A DNA stretch of 64,000 nucleotides. Origin: Zasmidium citrigriseum (taxonomy: Eukaryota > Ascomycota > Dothideomycetes > Mycosphaerellales > Mycosphaerellaceae). Under the pieces are notes generated by a model. The model saw only the letters and a program-made list of their open reading frames with translations, was not told the origin of the DNA and did no database searches. Position 1 is the first letter of the stretch; the number at the start of each line of letters is the position of its first letter. Of the stretch, positions 21,464 through 31,423 are shown one piece after another. Where the stretch lies: assembly GCA_002786025.1 (NCBI GenBank), contig NHNW01000023.1:248001-312000 (forward strand), written 5' to 3'. The translations under genes and the position numbers were made by a program.

Positions 21464-23020
21464 CTACTCGTTACTGGATGACTTCGGGCCAGGCGGATAC
21501 CTCTTCATGCAATACGCAATAAGCGCAACCACAATTATCTCGATGGCGAAGAACATCGTAGCCATCTCATACCCGATTGGAAACCTCGGCGCATCTCCAG
21601 ACGGATACGCGAAGAGAATGACCCATGCGCTCATCGCATATGCAAAAGCCTCCGTCCAACCGATGGTGATGATACGATGCTCGCTGGAAAAACTGCAAGC
21701 CTCGTTCACCATTGTCATCACCAGAGCTCCGGCACCAGTTTCGCCGTACGTCATGAACCACCCTGCCATCATCGCGGCGTGATTGTGCTCTGGATATACC
21801 GAGAGGATGATCGTCCCGATCATCGACATCACACATGCGATGCAGACGACCCACCACCGCGTCTGGAAGTAATCGCTTACCCAAGCGTAGATGAGCGCCA
21901 TGACGATCTGGTACGCAAAGCCGCCCGTTGGGATGTTGTTCACCTCCTGCACCGAGTACATCCCTGTGCTCTTGAGGTAGATGTTGAAGTAGTTGTATAC
22001 CCTGATGCCCAGCACATGGCAGGCAAAGGCGATCGGGAACAACCACATCGGCCAATTCGAGAGCGACTCCTTGATGATGCCCCAGGTCAGCTTCGCCGGT
22101 GGTCTGCGGCCGACTTCTTCCATTCTCTGCTTTGCGATCTCTCGGTCTCGGGCATTCAACCAGTATGCTCGAGTGTTTGTCGGACTGTCGGGGACGGCAA
22201 AGAACCCATACAAGGAGACCGGGATGCCAATGATACCATCGAAGATCATCAGCCATCTCCAGGCTGCCAATCCAGCCTTGCCATTCATGCCGGAGTACAA
22301 CGCCGACTGAAGATATCCAGAGAACATGGATCCGGCCGCGGATGTGGCAATGAAAATCGACGAGCGTTTGCCCAATTCTTCTGGCTTGTACCAATTCCCA
22401 AGCAGAGTGAGGATACCGGGAAAAGCGCTTGCTTCCAGCAGGCCGATAAAGAATCGCAGGACCAAGAGCGTCTCAAGATTCTTCGCTCCGCCCATCGCCA
22501 TGACAAGACCACTCCAGATAAACTCCAGGGCGGGAAGCCAGATTGAAGGTCGAACCTTCAGCAAGACGAGCTGGGAGACAAGATTACCGATCACATAGCC
22601 CGCCGTGAACATGGTCTGGAGGAGATTATAGTCTTGTCCGGTCATGCCGATGTCTTCTTTCATCCCGCTGACGTATGCGTTGGTCACCTGGACGACAACA
22701 TCAGCAAGTCGCGTCGTTCGAAAGCTTAGACTACTCACGTTGGTCTGGTCGAGATACTTGACGAAGTATGCAACGCAGACATACGACATGATGAACCAGT
22801 CGGCCTTGTTGACGAATTTCCGTTCCTCGGGCGACTTATCCAATGAGTCCCAGAGAAATCTTCGCAGCCTGCCTCCCTTGGCCTTCTCAGCCGGTGCCTG
22901 ATTGCCGTCGTTCGTCTTGTCATCCTGGGTCGACGACGACGACGTCTGGACAACGCCGCCGGGCTTCTCGATTTCTGGGTCCGACGCCATGCTGTTGGCA
23001 ATCACTGTCCTTGTTGTCAT
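21464..23020 (-). CDS. MFS permease, Dal5/allantoate (anion:cation symporter) type
   Basis: Two exons, 23020-22739 and 22687-21464, give 501 residues. The 51-bp intron (22688-22738, GTGAGT...CAG) is a multiple of three and has no stop, so it could be mistaken for coding. Splicing restores YLDQTN-VTNAYVSGMKED, the usual first-helix exit of this family. About twelve hydrophobic helices follow, with the R-F-F-I-G-L-L-E-A-S motif near helix 4 and WRWLMIFDGIIGIPVSL near helix 6. The family imports allantoate, pantothenate, nicotinate, dipeptides and related carboxylates at the plasma membrane. It is divergent from a 5-oxoprolinase gene with 332 bp between the ATGs, so an amidated or cyclic carboxylate substrate is reasonable, though inferred. 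Confidence 0.9.
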   Translation of the reverse strand: MTTRTVIANSMASDPEIEKPGGVVQTSSSSTQDDKTNDGNQAPAEKAKGGRLRRFLWDSLDKSPEERKFVNKADWFIMSYVCVAYFVKYLDQTNVSSLSFRTTRLADVVVQVTNAYVSGMKEDIGMTGQDYNLLQTMFTAGYVIGNLVSQLVLLKVRPSIWLPALEFIWSGLVMAMGGAKNLETLLVLRFFIGLLEASAFPGILTLLGNWYKPEELGKRSSIFIATSAAGSMFSGYLQSALYSGMNGKAGLAAWRWLMIFDGIIGIPVSLYGFFAVPDSPTNTRAYWLNARDREIAKQRMEEVGRRPPAKLTWGIIKESLSNWPMWLFPIAFACHVLGIRVYNYFNIYLKSTGMYSVQEVNNIPTGGFAYQIVMALIYAWVSDYFQTRWWVVCIACVMSMIGTIILSVYPEHNHAAMMAGWFMTYGETGAGALVMTMVNEACSFSSEHRIITIGWTEAFAYAMSAWVILFAYPSGDAPRFPIGYEMATMFFAIEIIVVALIAYCMKRYPPGPKSSSNE

Positions 23021-23352
23021 GGAACAACGTTTTAAGAGGATTTTGACCTGATATTTGAAATCAAACTTCACCTGAAGTTTTCATATGGCACCATATCAGA
23101 GCACGCAATCGTCCAAGACGATAGACTGGATCTTTGTGGATAGAGTCGACCGAGTCGTTCCCCTATCAGCGAACGGCGAACGCAGCCGTGGACAAGGATT
23201 TTCACGATAGGCCGGCCGATATCGTCGGGGGATGTTCGGGTTAGACCGACCTCATGGGATGACTTTCTTCCTTCGAAAAGCCTTTGAGCGAACAGTCATT
23301 TCGGGCAGTGGCAGACCGGCAGCTCACATCGGAGAGGTCGCAAAAAAGGGAC
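23021..23352. promoter_or_regulatory. Bidirectional promoter of permease and 5-oxoprolinase
   Basis: The shared 332-bp interval contains the GC palindrome GGCCGGCC (23210-23217) and nearby CCGATATCGTCGG, an inverted CCGA/TCGG pair. Both could bind Zn2Cys6 or GATA-class regulators (GATA/TATC words occur alongside). Co-regulation is inferred from arrangement only. Confidence 0.45.
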
Positions 23353-26300
23353 ATGATGAGCCCGTTCCTCCATGGCAATGACAGCTCCCAGCGAGATCAG
23401 GCTGAGCTATCTGGCATTCGCATCGCCATTGACCGGGGCGGAACTTTCTGCGATGTAATTGCCCAAATACCCAGTCAAGACGACATCATCTTCAAGTTGC
23501 TGTCGGTCGATCCCCAGCATTACGATGACGCACCAACAGAAGCCATCCGGCGAATTCTAGAGAAAGTCGAACAGCGGCGAGTACCCATCGGAGAGAAACT
23601 CGATGGATCCAGAATCTCGAGCTGCCGAATCGGGACGACGATAGCAACGAACGCTCTATTAGAACAGAAGGGCGAGAAGTTTGCTTTCGTCACAACGAAG
23701 GGCTTTAAAGATGTCTGTGTCGTTGGTGATCAAACGAGGCCGAAGCTGTTTGATTTGAAGGTCGTCAAGCCGAAGGCTCTTCACGATGCTGTGATTGAGA
23801 TTGATGAGAGAGTCACGGTGGAGGATTTTGATCTTAATCCGTCTCCGCGGTCTGAGGATGAGCTTCTCCAGGATGCAAATGTCATCAAGACGGCCAGCGG
23901 GGAACTGATTCGAATCTTGCAGGCTCCCGATGAGGAAGTGGTCAAATCGCAATTGCTGGAGCTGAAGGAACGAGGCTATCGATCTCTCGCCATATGTTTC
24001 ATGCACGCCTGGGCTTTTCCCGATCACGAACAGCTCGTGGCTCGCATAGCAAGAGAAGTCGGCTTCGAGAACGTCACGACTTCCCATGAAACGCATCCAG
24101 CCATCAAACTCCTGGACCGAGCTACCGCAGTCTGCTCTGAGGCGTATCTCTACCCAATTGTACAGAACTATGTCAAGCAATTCGAGAGGGGTTTCGACAA
24201 GCTTCCACAGAGAGTCGAGTTTATGTGCTCGAATGGAGGTCTGCGACAAGCGCGGAAATTCAATGGAAACGAGGCTCTCTTGAGTGGTCCCGCTGGCGGT
24301 GCTGTGGGCGTTGCTCAGTCTTGCTTCGATCCTGAGGACTCGGTGCCACTACTTGGATATGACATGGGTGGAACATCGACCGATGTCTGTCGATATGATG
24401 GGAAGTATGACTTTCTGCATGAGACAAAGATTGCGGAGAGGAATATTGTTGCGCCCATGCTGAACATCTCGACGGTGGCAGCGGGCGGCGGCTCGATTCT
24501 GTCGCTTCGAAACGGGCTGCTGGCAGTGGGACCAGAGAGTGCTGGAGCGTTTCCTGGACCAGCTTGCTATCGGAATGGCGGTCCATTGACTGTGACGGAT
24601 GCGAATTTGTTCCTCGGCCGTCTGGTGCTCTCGTCGTTCCCGGCGATTTTTGGGAAGAATGCAGATCAGCCATTGGATGTCGAAGTCGTCGAACAAAAGT
24701 TCGCGACACTCACTGAGGATTTCAACAAGCAGACTGGTCAGAACATGAGTGCAAAAGATCTTGCTACAGGCTTCCTGGATGTTGCAAATGAGGCAATGAG
24801 CAGACCGATCCGAAACATCACAGAAGCTCGAGGATATGCCCCCGAGAAGCACAAGCTGGTCAGCTTCGGCGGTGCTGGAGGTCAACATGCTTGTGCTATT
24901 GCAGACAAGCTGGGCATTGGCACAGTGTTGATACACAAGCACTCTTCATTACTATCCGCCTACGGCATCGCCCATGCACAACTCCAGCACGAGACCTTTG
25001 CTCCGTATTCTGGAACATGGTCGAGGGACGCACTTTCAGCTATCCGAACACGCTTCAGGTCTTTACGAGAAGCAGTAAGAGAAGAACTGCTGTCGCAAGG
25101 AGCTCGAGATGAATCAATCACATACGACGAGGTTGTCAGCTTGCGATATTTCGGCACGGATACATCTCTCAGCATTTCGAAGCCGGAAGACAAAGACTAC
25201 GGCAGAGCGTTTACGAAAGAGCATACTCGCGAGTTCGCGTTTACGATGGAACGCCAGATTGTCATTGATTCGTTGAAAGTCAGAGGAACTGGATCATCTG
25301 GCGTGGACGAGAAGACGATGCCGCCGACTGGTGAACTTGCTCGAGCAAAAGCGATACCGAAAAGGGCTACTTCGTCAACTACTCAGCCTACCTATATCAG
25401 TGGCTCGACTCAAGATATCCCAGTGTACAAAATCGGCGACATCGAAAAAGGCGCTGCCGTCACAGGACCAGCCATTCTAATCGACGCCACACAAACCATC
25501 ATGATCGAACCACCATTCACAGCATATGTCCTGTCAAACCACGTCGTCCTGGAGAAACACAAATCGCCATCACACACGACACCTTCATCAACCACCCTCA
25601 ATGCAATTCAACTCTCAGTCTTCGCCCACCGCTTCATGGCCATCGCCGAACAAATGGGCAACACCCTCCAACGAACCTCAATTTCCTCCAGTATCCGCGA
25701 ACGTCTGGACTTCTCCTGCGCGATCTTCTCGCCCGAAGGAAAGTTGATCGCCAACGCACCACACATCCCAATCCACTTGGGTTCTATGCAATTCGCAATC
25801 CAAGCGCAACATCGACATTGGCACGGGAAGTTGAAGGAAGGCGATGTGTTACTCACGAATCACCCAGAGTGGGGTGGAACGCATTTGCCTGATTTGACGG
25901 TTGTGACGCCGTGCTTTGTGGATGGCGAGATTGCTTTCTATGTTGCGAGTAGGGGGCATCATACGGATATTGGTGGACGAGGCATTACGAGTATGATGCC
26001 TGAGAGCAAGCAACTCTGGGAAGAGGGTATCAGTGTCGAGAGCATGAAGATCGCGAGCGCTGGAGTGTTTCTCGAAGACGATGTACGGGCGGCTTTCAAT
26101 GCGGCTGGCGATCATCCTGCTTGTGCGCCGACGAGAAGGATTCAAGATAATATTTCCGATCTCAAGGCTCAGATGTCGGCGAATCAGCGTGGGCTGACGC
26201 TCATCAAGAAGCTTTGCGATGAGGTCGGTCTACCTCTTGTTCACCAAGCCATGGAAGGCATTCAGGCAAATGCTGAGAATGCTGTTCGAGCTTTCCTGAG

Positions 26301-27195
26301 AGATATGAGTATCAAACATCCAGAACCACTCCGTGCGGTCGACCATTACGACGACGGAACACCAATCGAGCTCTGCATCACCATCGACAAAGCAAGCGGC
26401 TCCGCGACATTCGACTTCGAAGGCACAGGGCCCCAGATCTGGGGCAATTTCAACAGTCCCATTTCCATCACCCACTCAGCGGTCATTTATACCCTTCGCT
26501 GTCTCCTCAACCTCGACATTCCCCTTAACGAAGGATGTCTCACACCTGTAACGATCAAAGTCCCCAAGAACACCATTCTCAATCCCGGACCTGGAGTTGC
26601 GATCTGTGGTAGTACAATCGCAAGTCAAAGGATCATCGACACCATCCTGAAGGCTTTCAAAGCTTGTGCTGCGTTTCAAGGCTGCGCGAGTAGTTTCGGC
26701 TGGGGAACCGGTGGTCGTGATCCCCTCTCAGGCGAAATCACTCCTGGTTGGAACTTCGGCGAAGCTATTGGAGGAGGTTGCGGCGCGGGACCTGGCTGGA
26801 ACGGTGAACATGCGACTCAAGTCCACTCGACCAACACTCGCATGACGGACCCGGAAGTCGTAGAGAAGCGAACTCAAGTCCTCGTTCGGCGATCTGTGAT
26901 TCGAGAGGGCTCCGGCGGTAAGGGTAAATGGTGCGGTGGGAATGGGGTTACGAGGGAGATTGAGGCTAGGATGCCGTTGAAGTTCAGCATTTTGAGTGAT
27001 CGAAGGGTGTTTGCGCCGTATGGAATGGAGGGCGGTGGGGATGGACTGCCTGGGAGGAATGTTGCGTTCAAGAGGGAGGGATGTGGAGGGAAGTTGGTGG
27101 AAGTGAATCTAGGTGGCAAGGCTGTGATTGATTTGGATGTTGGGGAATTCATTCGGATTGAGACCCCTGGTGGTGGTGGTTGGGGTGGTGTTTGA
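23353..27195 (+). CDS. 5-oxoprolinase / hydantoinase (ATP-hydrolysing)
   Basis: A single exon of 1,280 residues from ATG 23353, the expected length for fungal and animal 5-oxoprolinase. It converts 5-oxo-L-proline plus ATP to glutamate in the gamma-glutamyl cycle, in the cytosol. The order is Hydant_A N-terminal domain (IAIDRGGTFCDVIAQIP near the start), HyuA ATPase core (GTTIATNALLEQKGE, LGYDMGGTSTDVCRYDG, SFGGAGGQHACAIADKLG), and a HyuB half beginning around residue 780 (FAHRFMAIAEQMGNTLQRTS, NHPEWGGTHLPDLTVVTP, GRGGDPLSG-type and GGGDGLPGRN segments). No frame breaks are seen. A hydantoinase or N-methylhydantoinase activity is the alternative. The paired permease supports uptake of a cyclic amide. 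Confidence 0.93.
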   Translation: MMSPFLHGNDSSQRDQAELSGIRIAIDRGGTFCDVIAQIPSQDDIIFKLLSVDPQHYDDAPTEAIRRILEKVEQRRVPIGEKLDGSRISSCRIGTTIATNALLEQKGEKFAFVTTKGFKDVCVVGDQTRPKLFDLKVVKPKALHDAVIEIDERVTVEDFDLNPSPRSEDELLQDANVIKTASGELIRILQAPDEEVVKSQLLELKERGYRSLAICFMHAWAFPDHEQLVARIAREVGFENVTTSHETHPAIKLLDRATAVCSEAYLYPIVQNYVKQFERGFDKLPQRVEFMCSNGGLRQARKFNGNEALLSGPAGGAVGVAQSCFDPEDSVPLLGYDMGGTSTDVCRYDGKYDFLHETKIAERNIVAPMLNISTVAAGGGSILSLRNGLLAVGPESAGAFPGPACYRNGGPLTVTDANLFLGRLVLSSFPAIFGKNADQPLDVEVVEQKFATLTEDFNKQTGQNMSAKDLATGFLDVANEAMSRPIRNITEARGYAPEKHKLVSFGGAGGQHACAIADKLGIGTVLIHKHSSLLSAYGIAHAQLQHETFAPYSGTWSRDALSAIRTRFRSLREAVREELLSQGARDESITYDEVVSLRYFGTDTSLSISKPEDKDYGRAFTKEHTREFAFTMERQIVIDSLKVRGTGSSGVDEKTMPPTGELARAKAIPKRATSSTTQPTYISGSTQDIPVYKIGDIEKGAAVTGPAILIDATQTIMIEPPFTAYVLSNHVVLEKHKSPSHTTPSSTTLNAIQLSVFAHRFMAIAEQMGNTLQRTSISSSIRERLDFSCAIFSPEGKLIANAPHIPIHLGSMQFAIQAQHRHWHGKLKEGDVLLTNHPEWGGTHLPDLTVVTPCFVDGEIAFYVASRGHHTDIGGRGITSMMPESKQLWEEGISVESMKIASAGVFLEDDVRAAFNAAGDHPACAPTRRIQDNISDLKAQMSANQRGLTLIKKLCDEVGLPLVHQAMEGIQANAENAVRAFLRDMSIKHPEPLRAVDHYDDGTPIELCITIDKASGSATFDFEGTGPQIWGNFNSPISITHSAVIYTLRCLLNLDIPLNEGCLTPVTIKVPKNTILNPGPGVAICGSTIASQRIIDTILKAFKACAAFQGCASSFGWGTGGRDPLSGEITPGWNFGEAIGGGCGAGPGWNGEHATQVHSTNTRMTDPEVVEKRTQVLVRRSVIREGSGGKGKWCGGNGVTREIEARMPLKFSILSDRRVFAPYGMEGGGDGLPGRNVAFKREGCGGKLVEVNLGGKAVIDLDVGEFIRIETPGGGGWGGV

Positions 27196-27885
27196 GATTG
27201 CTGAAGTTGATCGGAGTGTCCTTGATGGCACTTCGCAAGAGCCGATCTCACCAGGAGATGAGTCCGGTTCAGCGTTCTGGCATGGATATGAAGCCTGGAG
27301 ATAGGCCTTTGACGACGGTTGATGAGTCGGACATTGCAAACCGAATTCCGTTCGAAGTCCAGACTCCAATGTGATGTTAATGGCCAACCTGGATGATATT
27401 GCACTAACCTCCTTTCGTATCACAGTCGAACTCGTGCGGCTTCGGACGAATGCGGGAGAGACGACAAGGCTGTCCGATGCTGTCGGCCGAGGCACAAATG
27501 CCAAGCAATGATTGGATACCCACACCGGCGACCCTTCGACGCCACAAGCCCGTAGCTGCTGTGCCTGAAACTCAACCTGACGTTGAAGGTCGCCCTTTCT
27601 TTGTTACGCGCCCAAGATTGACGTCATGGCACCTTCAGCTTTCAGCCTGTGCCACACCGGAGACAGCAGCGGCGACCAATCCCGTTTGCTGATCCTTCGT
27701 GCCTGGCGCTGCCTTCACTCGTACTCAATACGTCAAGCGAGGAAGTGAGTGAATTGCTCTCGGGGATCAGTGACATAGGAGACCCTTTCTCCCAGAAATA
27801 TATAGAGCCCGAGCACGCCTGCCTGTTCACATTCAGCAGAACTCACAAGTCGAACAAAGACAACAAACAACACCACCTCACTTCT
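27196..27885. other. Intergenic region with promoter of the dehydrogenase
   Basis: No gene is recognised. The right end carries a TATA-like ATATATA at 27798-27804, 82-88 bp before the ATG, followed by a pyrimidine/CAA-rich leader. Confidence 0.45.
27798..27804 (+). promoter_or_regulatory. Likely TATA box of the dehydrogenase gene
   Basis: ATATATA followed by GAGCCC stands 82 bp upstream of ATG 27886, a usual fungal spacing. Confidence 0.4.
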
Positions 27886-28985
27886 ATGAGCTTCCGCAAA
27901 GCTATCAATAACACGCTCCAGAAAGCTTCACAGTATCGACAACTCTCCACAACTACCACCAAGATGTCTGGAAACACCGCCGCCTGGCTCAACGAGGCCA
28001 AGACCAGCCCCTTCGAAGTCAAGGAGGCGCCCATGTGGAAGCCCGAAGGCGCTGAGATTCTCGTGAAGAACAAGGCCGTTGCAATCAACCCCATTGACGG
28101 CGCTATCCAGAAGTTCGCTCCCTTCCCTACGACATATCCCGCCATCCTGGGTTTCGATGTCGCCGGCGAGGTGGCCGAGGCAGGTCCTGAAGCCCGCTTC
28201 AAGAAGGGCGACAAGGTCGTCGGCATGGCAGTCGGTATCGGCAAGGACAACAAGAACTCCGAGAATGCGTTCCAGAAATTCAGCATCGTCAAGTCGCACA
28301 TGGCCGCCCCAATTCCGGACGGCATGCCTTTTGAGAATGCGGCTGTGATCCCACTTGGCCTGTCTACGGCTGCTTGTGGTCTGTTCCAGGAGGAGCCACA
28401 TCTTGCCTTGCAGTACCCGACCGAGCCACGTCAGAAGCCCACTGGCAAGACGATTCTGGTTTGGGGTGGATCTTCGAGTGTCGGTGCCAATGGTATTCAG
28501 ATGGCCGTCGCAGCGGGATACGAGGCGATTGCAACTGCTTCGAAGAAGAACCACGACTTCGTCCAGAAACTGGGTGCTAGCCAAGTCTTCGACTACAGCA
28601 GCCCAACCATCGAGGAGGACCTCATCGCCGCATTTAAGGGCAAGGAACTGGCTGGTGTGCTGGACTGCATTGGCGGCCAGGCATGTCAGACTTCTCTCAA
28701 CGTCATCCAGAAGACTGCTGAGAGGGCCGCATTGCCACTACCAAGGGCGGAGCTGAGGAGGTTGAGGGCATCACCATCAAGCGCCTGTTCGGAACCACTC
28801 TCGCATATAACGGAGTCGGCAAGGCGGTGTATGAGGACTACCTTGGCAAAGCACTCGCAGCTGGCACTTTCACTCCTGCTCCTGCTCCATTCGTGGTCGG
28901 CAAGGGTCTCGAGTCTATCCAAGAGGCAGTGGACAAGGTCATGGGTGGCATGTCGGCACAGAAGGCTGTTGTCACCTTGGACTAG
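27886..28985 (+). pseudogene. Medium-chain dehydrogenase/enoyl-reductase (MDR) with a 2-bp frameshift
   Basis: From ATG 27886 the product starts with a Ser/Arg-rich stretch that could be a mitochondrial presequence; a second ATG at 27964 gives the normal family N-terminus. The GroES-like part (NKAVAINPIDGAIQ, GFDVAGEVAEAG) and the NADPH loop (ILVWGGSSSVGANGIQMA) are intact. Near 28722 the frame is lost: GAGAGGGCC looks like GAGGGCC with an extra AG. Removing it in thought gives ...QKTAEGRIATTKGG and then the usual C-terminus (GVGKAVYEDYLGKALAAGTF, GLESIQEAVDKV) ending at TAG 28983-28985. As it stands, about 85 C-terminal residues are replaced by an unrelated Arg/Ser-rich tail ending at 28992. 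It is either a real mutation or a base-calling error in this window. Confidence 0.75.
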
Positions 28986-29886
28986 AAAATGACCAGAAGG
29001 AAAAGTACCCTCGGGCGAATGACTACAGGCGTTTTGATGAACGGATTCACGAAAGTAAATGACACCAGCGAGGCGAAGGAAGAAAGTGTCCCAGTAATGT
29101 ATGAATAGGCAAAAGCCATGAAAACAAAGTGTTCCAATCAATCACCATCTTACATTGCATCATTCAACGCAGCTCCAACGACTGCGCTGACGAATCCATA
29201 GCATCGAAGGCGTCACATGCTGTGCGCAAACCCTCGCTCGTTTTCTGGACGCTAGACCTCTTCGCTCCCTCATCCTCACCAATAGACACCGAGAGTCCTA
29301 TCGCCGCTCAGCATACCACTTAGAGACCTCTGTGAGATCCGTTGTATGCTGCTGGACAATACTCTCCATCGTTCATCGACAATTCAGGCAATCTACAGGC
29401 TTTGTTTGCCTTCGCAGCTCGGCCGAAGCGACATTCTACATTCCCATCAACAAAGCTCGTTTGGCAACCGCCTCGACACAATGACTATCGCGAGTTCGGT
29501 ATACGACAACTCGCAAAATCACCAATTCCAGCACGTGTACCAAGAAGCTCGCAACTCAACATCGCCATGGCCCTCCGCACGAGCAAATCCGAACGCTCAA
29601 GTATTTCGGCCGAGCTCTCGGCCGGGCTTGCAAACATTCACTCACTCACTGCTTTCCCCATGCAGAGCGCTAGAATCCTTTCGCGAAACCGACATGACGC
29701 ACTTCGCCTACGGGAACTCGCGAGATCATAGGCACCGACGTCAATGAGGTTTCGGGTTTGAGGGAAGGTCCGAGGGGTTGGTATTTGTGCGCGGGTTGAT
29801 GCTGCTTGAGCTACACGACATAACCATTTACCCTGTTCGAGGTGTGCTTGAGATTTCTTCACCCTATTGCACTTGAAGACAACATC
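28986..29886. other. Intergenic region
   Basis: Several short open frames overlap here, but none has recognisable domains or convincing splice partners. The right end is the leader of the following MFS gene. Confidence 0.45.
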
Positions 29887-31321
29887 ATGGAGCACGAAGA
29901 GAAGAAATTCGACGACACACCCTCTCAACCTAGCAGCGAAGTCAACGTCGAAGCACCACCGCCAGAGCAACCTGCCGAACTACCACGAAAGCAACAGCCT
30001 GCACCACCCCCACCACCAAACGGCGGCCTAACAGCCTGGCTCCAAGTCCTAGGAAGCTTCCTCCTATACTTCAACACCTGGTCCATCACCCCCCAAAACC
30101 CCAAACATCTCTCCCTAACACCCACCTAGGGGCATCCTCAACGCCTTCGGCGCCTACCAAACCTACTACGAACGCGGCACACTTTTCCACGCCTCCTCCT
30201 CCTCAATAGCCTGGATAGGTTCCATCGAAGCCTTCATGCTCCTAATAACAGGTCTCTTCGCAGGCCCGATTTACGATAGAGGATATCTCCGTTTGCTCCT
30301 TGTAGTAGGGACGTTTTTGGTGGTGTTTGGGCATATGATGTTGAGTCTTTGCGGTACGCCCCCTTCCATTCCACTCCACAAATCAAGTCTCGTGAGCTAA
30401 TTTTTTTTAGGTACGTACTGGCAAGTCCTCCTCGCCCAAGGCCTGACAATCGGTCTCGGCACGGGCCTCCTCTTCATCCCCTGCGTCGCCATCAACGCCC
30501 AATACTTCAGCACCCGTCTCGGCCTAGCCGTCGGAATCGCAACCTCCGGCTCCTCGCTCGGCGGCGTGATTTACCCCATAATCCTCTACCGCCTCATAAA
30601 CCAAATCGGCTTCGCCTGGGCCGTTCGCGTCGAAGGATTCCTAGCCTTGGCAATCCTCCTCATCCCAATAACCCTCCTCAAACTCCGAGTCCAACCGTCG
30701 AAAGTCCGCGCTCTGGTGGACTGGACCGCCTTCACGGATGTCCCATATCTGCTATTCATCGCCACAGGAATCGTAGCTTACATGGGCCTCTTCGTCTTCT
30801 TCTTCTACGTCTCGTACTACAGCCAAGACCAAGGCCTACTAAGTACAGAAATGTCCTTCTACCTCGTCCCTATCTTCAACGCGGCTTCTTGCTTCGGACG
30901 CAGTATCCCCAACGCTCTAGCCGACAAGACTGGACCTTTCAACCTCCTCGCACCTGGAACTTTCCTCGCGGGAGTCTTTATGCTGTGTTTCATGGCCGTT
31001 AATTCAGGAGCTGGAGTCATTGTCCTAGCGATCTTGACGGGTTTCGTTAGTGGAGTCATGATCGGGATGCCGCCGTTGTGTTTCGTGGCTATGGCGAAGG
31101 ATAAAGGGACTTTGGGGACGAGGATGGGGATGGGGTTTGCGATTATTGGGTTTGGCATTTTGGCGGGTGGACCTGGTGGAGGAGCGATTTTGGGAAGCAG
31201 ACAGCCGTTGGATTGGACGGGGATTTGGACGTTTGGGGGTGTGGCGGGTTGTGTCGCCGGCTTGGGGTTTTGGGCATTGAGGGTGATGTTGTATGGATGG
31301 AAGTTGAATCAGAAGGCGTGA
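29887..31321 (+). CDS. MFS transporter, monocarboxylate (MCT/Mch) type
   Basis: Three exons, 29887-30080, 30130-30353 and 30411-31321, give 442 residues. Splice phases match: a TG-G Trp codon spans the first junction and a G-GT Gly codon the second. The N-terminal 55 residues are cytosolic, acidic and Pro-rich, ending PPPPNGGLTAWLQVLGSF, the standard entry of fungal MCT-like carriers. Then come GILNAFGAYQTYYERGTL, a helix-4/5 segment GLGTGLLFIPCVAI, and STRLGLAVGIATSGSSLGG, which is the family signature. About twelve membrane spans are visible. Such carriers move carboxylates or act as exporters beside biosynthetic genes. It converges on the small polyketide synthase with a 102-bp gap, so an export role is possible but unproven. 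Confidence 0.88.
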
Positions 31322-31423
31322 AGTCGGTTGGGAAATGTCGTGTATCAATAAGTGTGGGTATGGATAGCGCTGACCAGATTCGATGTACCAATCCCTTCAG
31401 GACCTATACCTTCATCGAACTGG

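Noticed and set aside
21567..22546. Long frames on both strands over the permease
   Set aside because: These are antisense or out-of-frame shadows with no membrane-protein character.
22688..22738. In-frame 17-residue insertion in the Dal5-type permease
   Set aside because: It has consensus GTGAGT and CAG ends, and removal restores the family sequence, so it is an intron.
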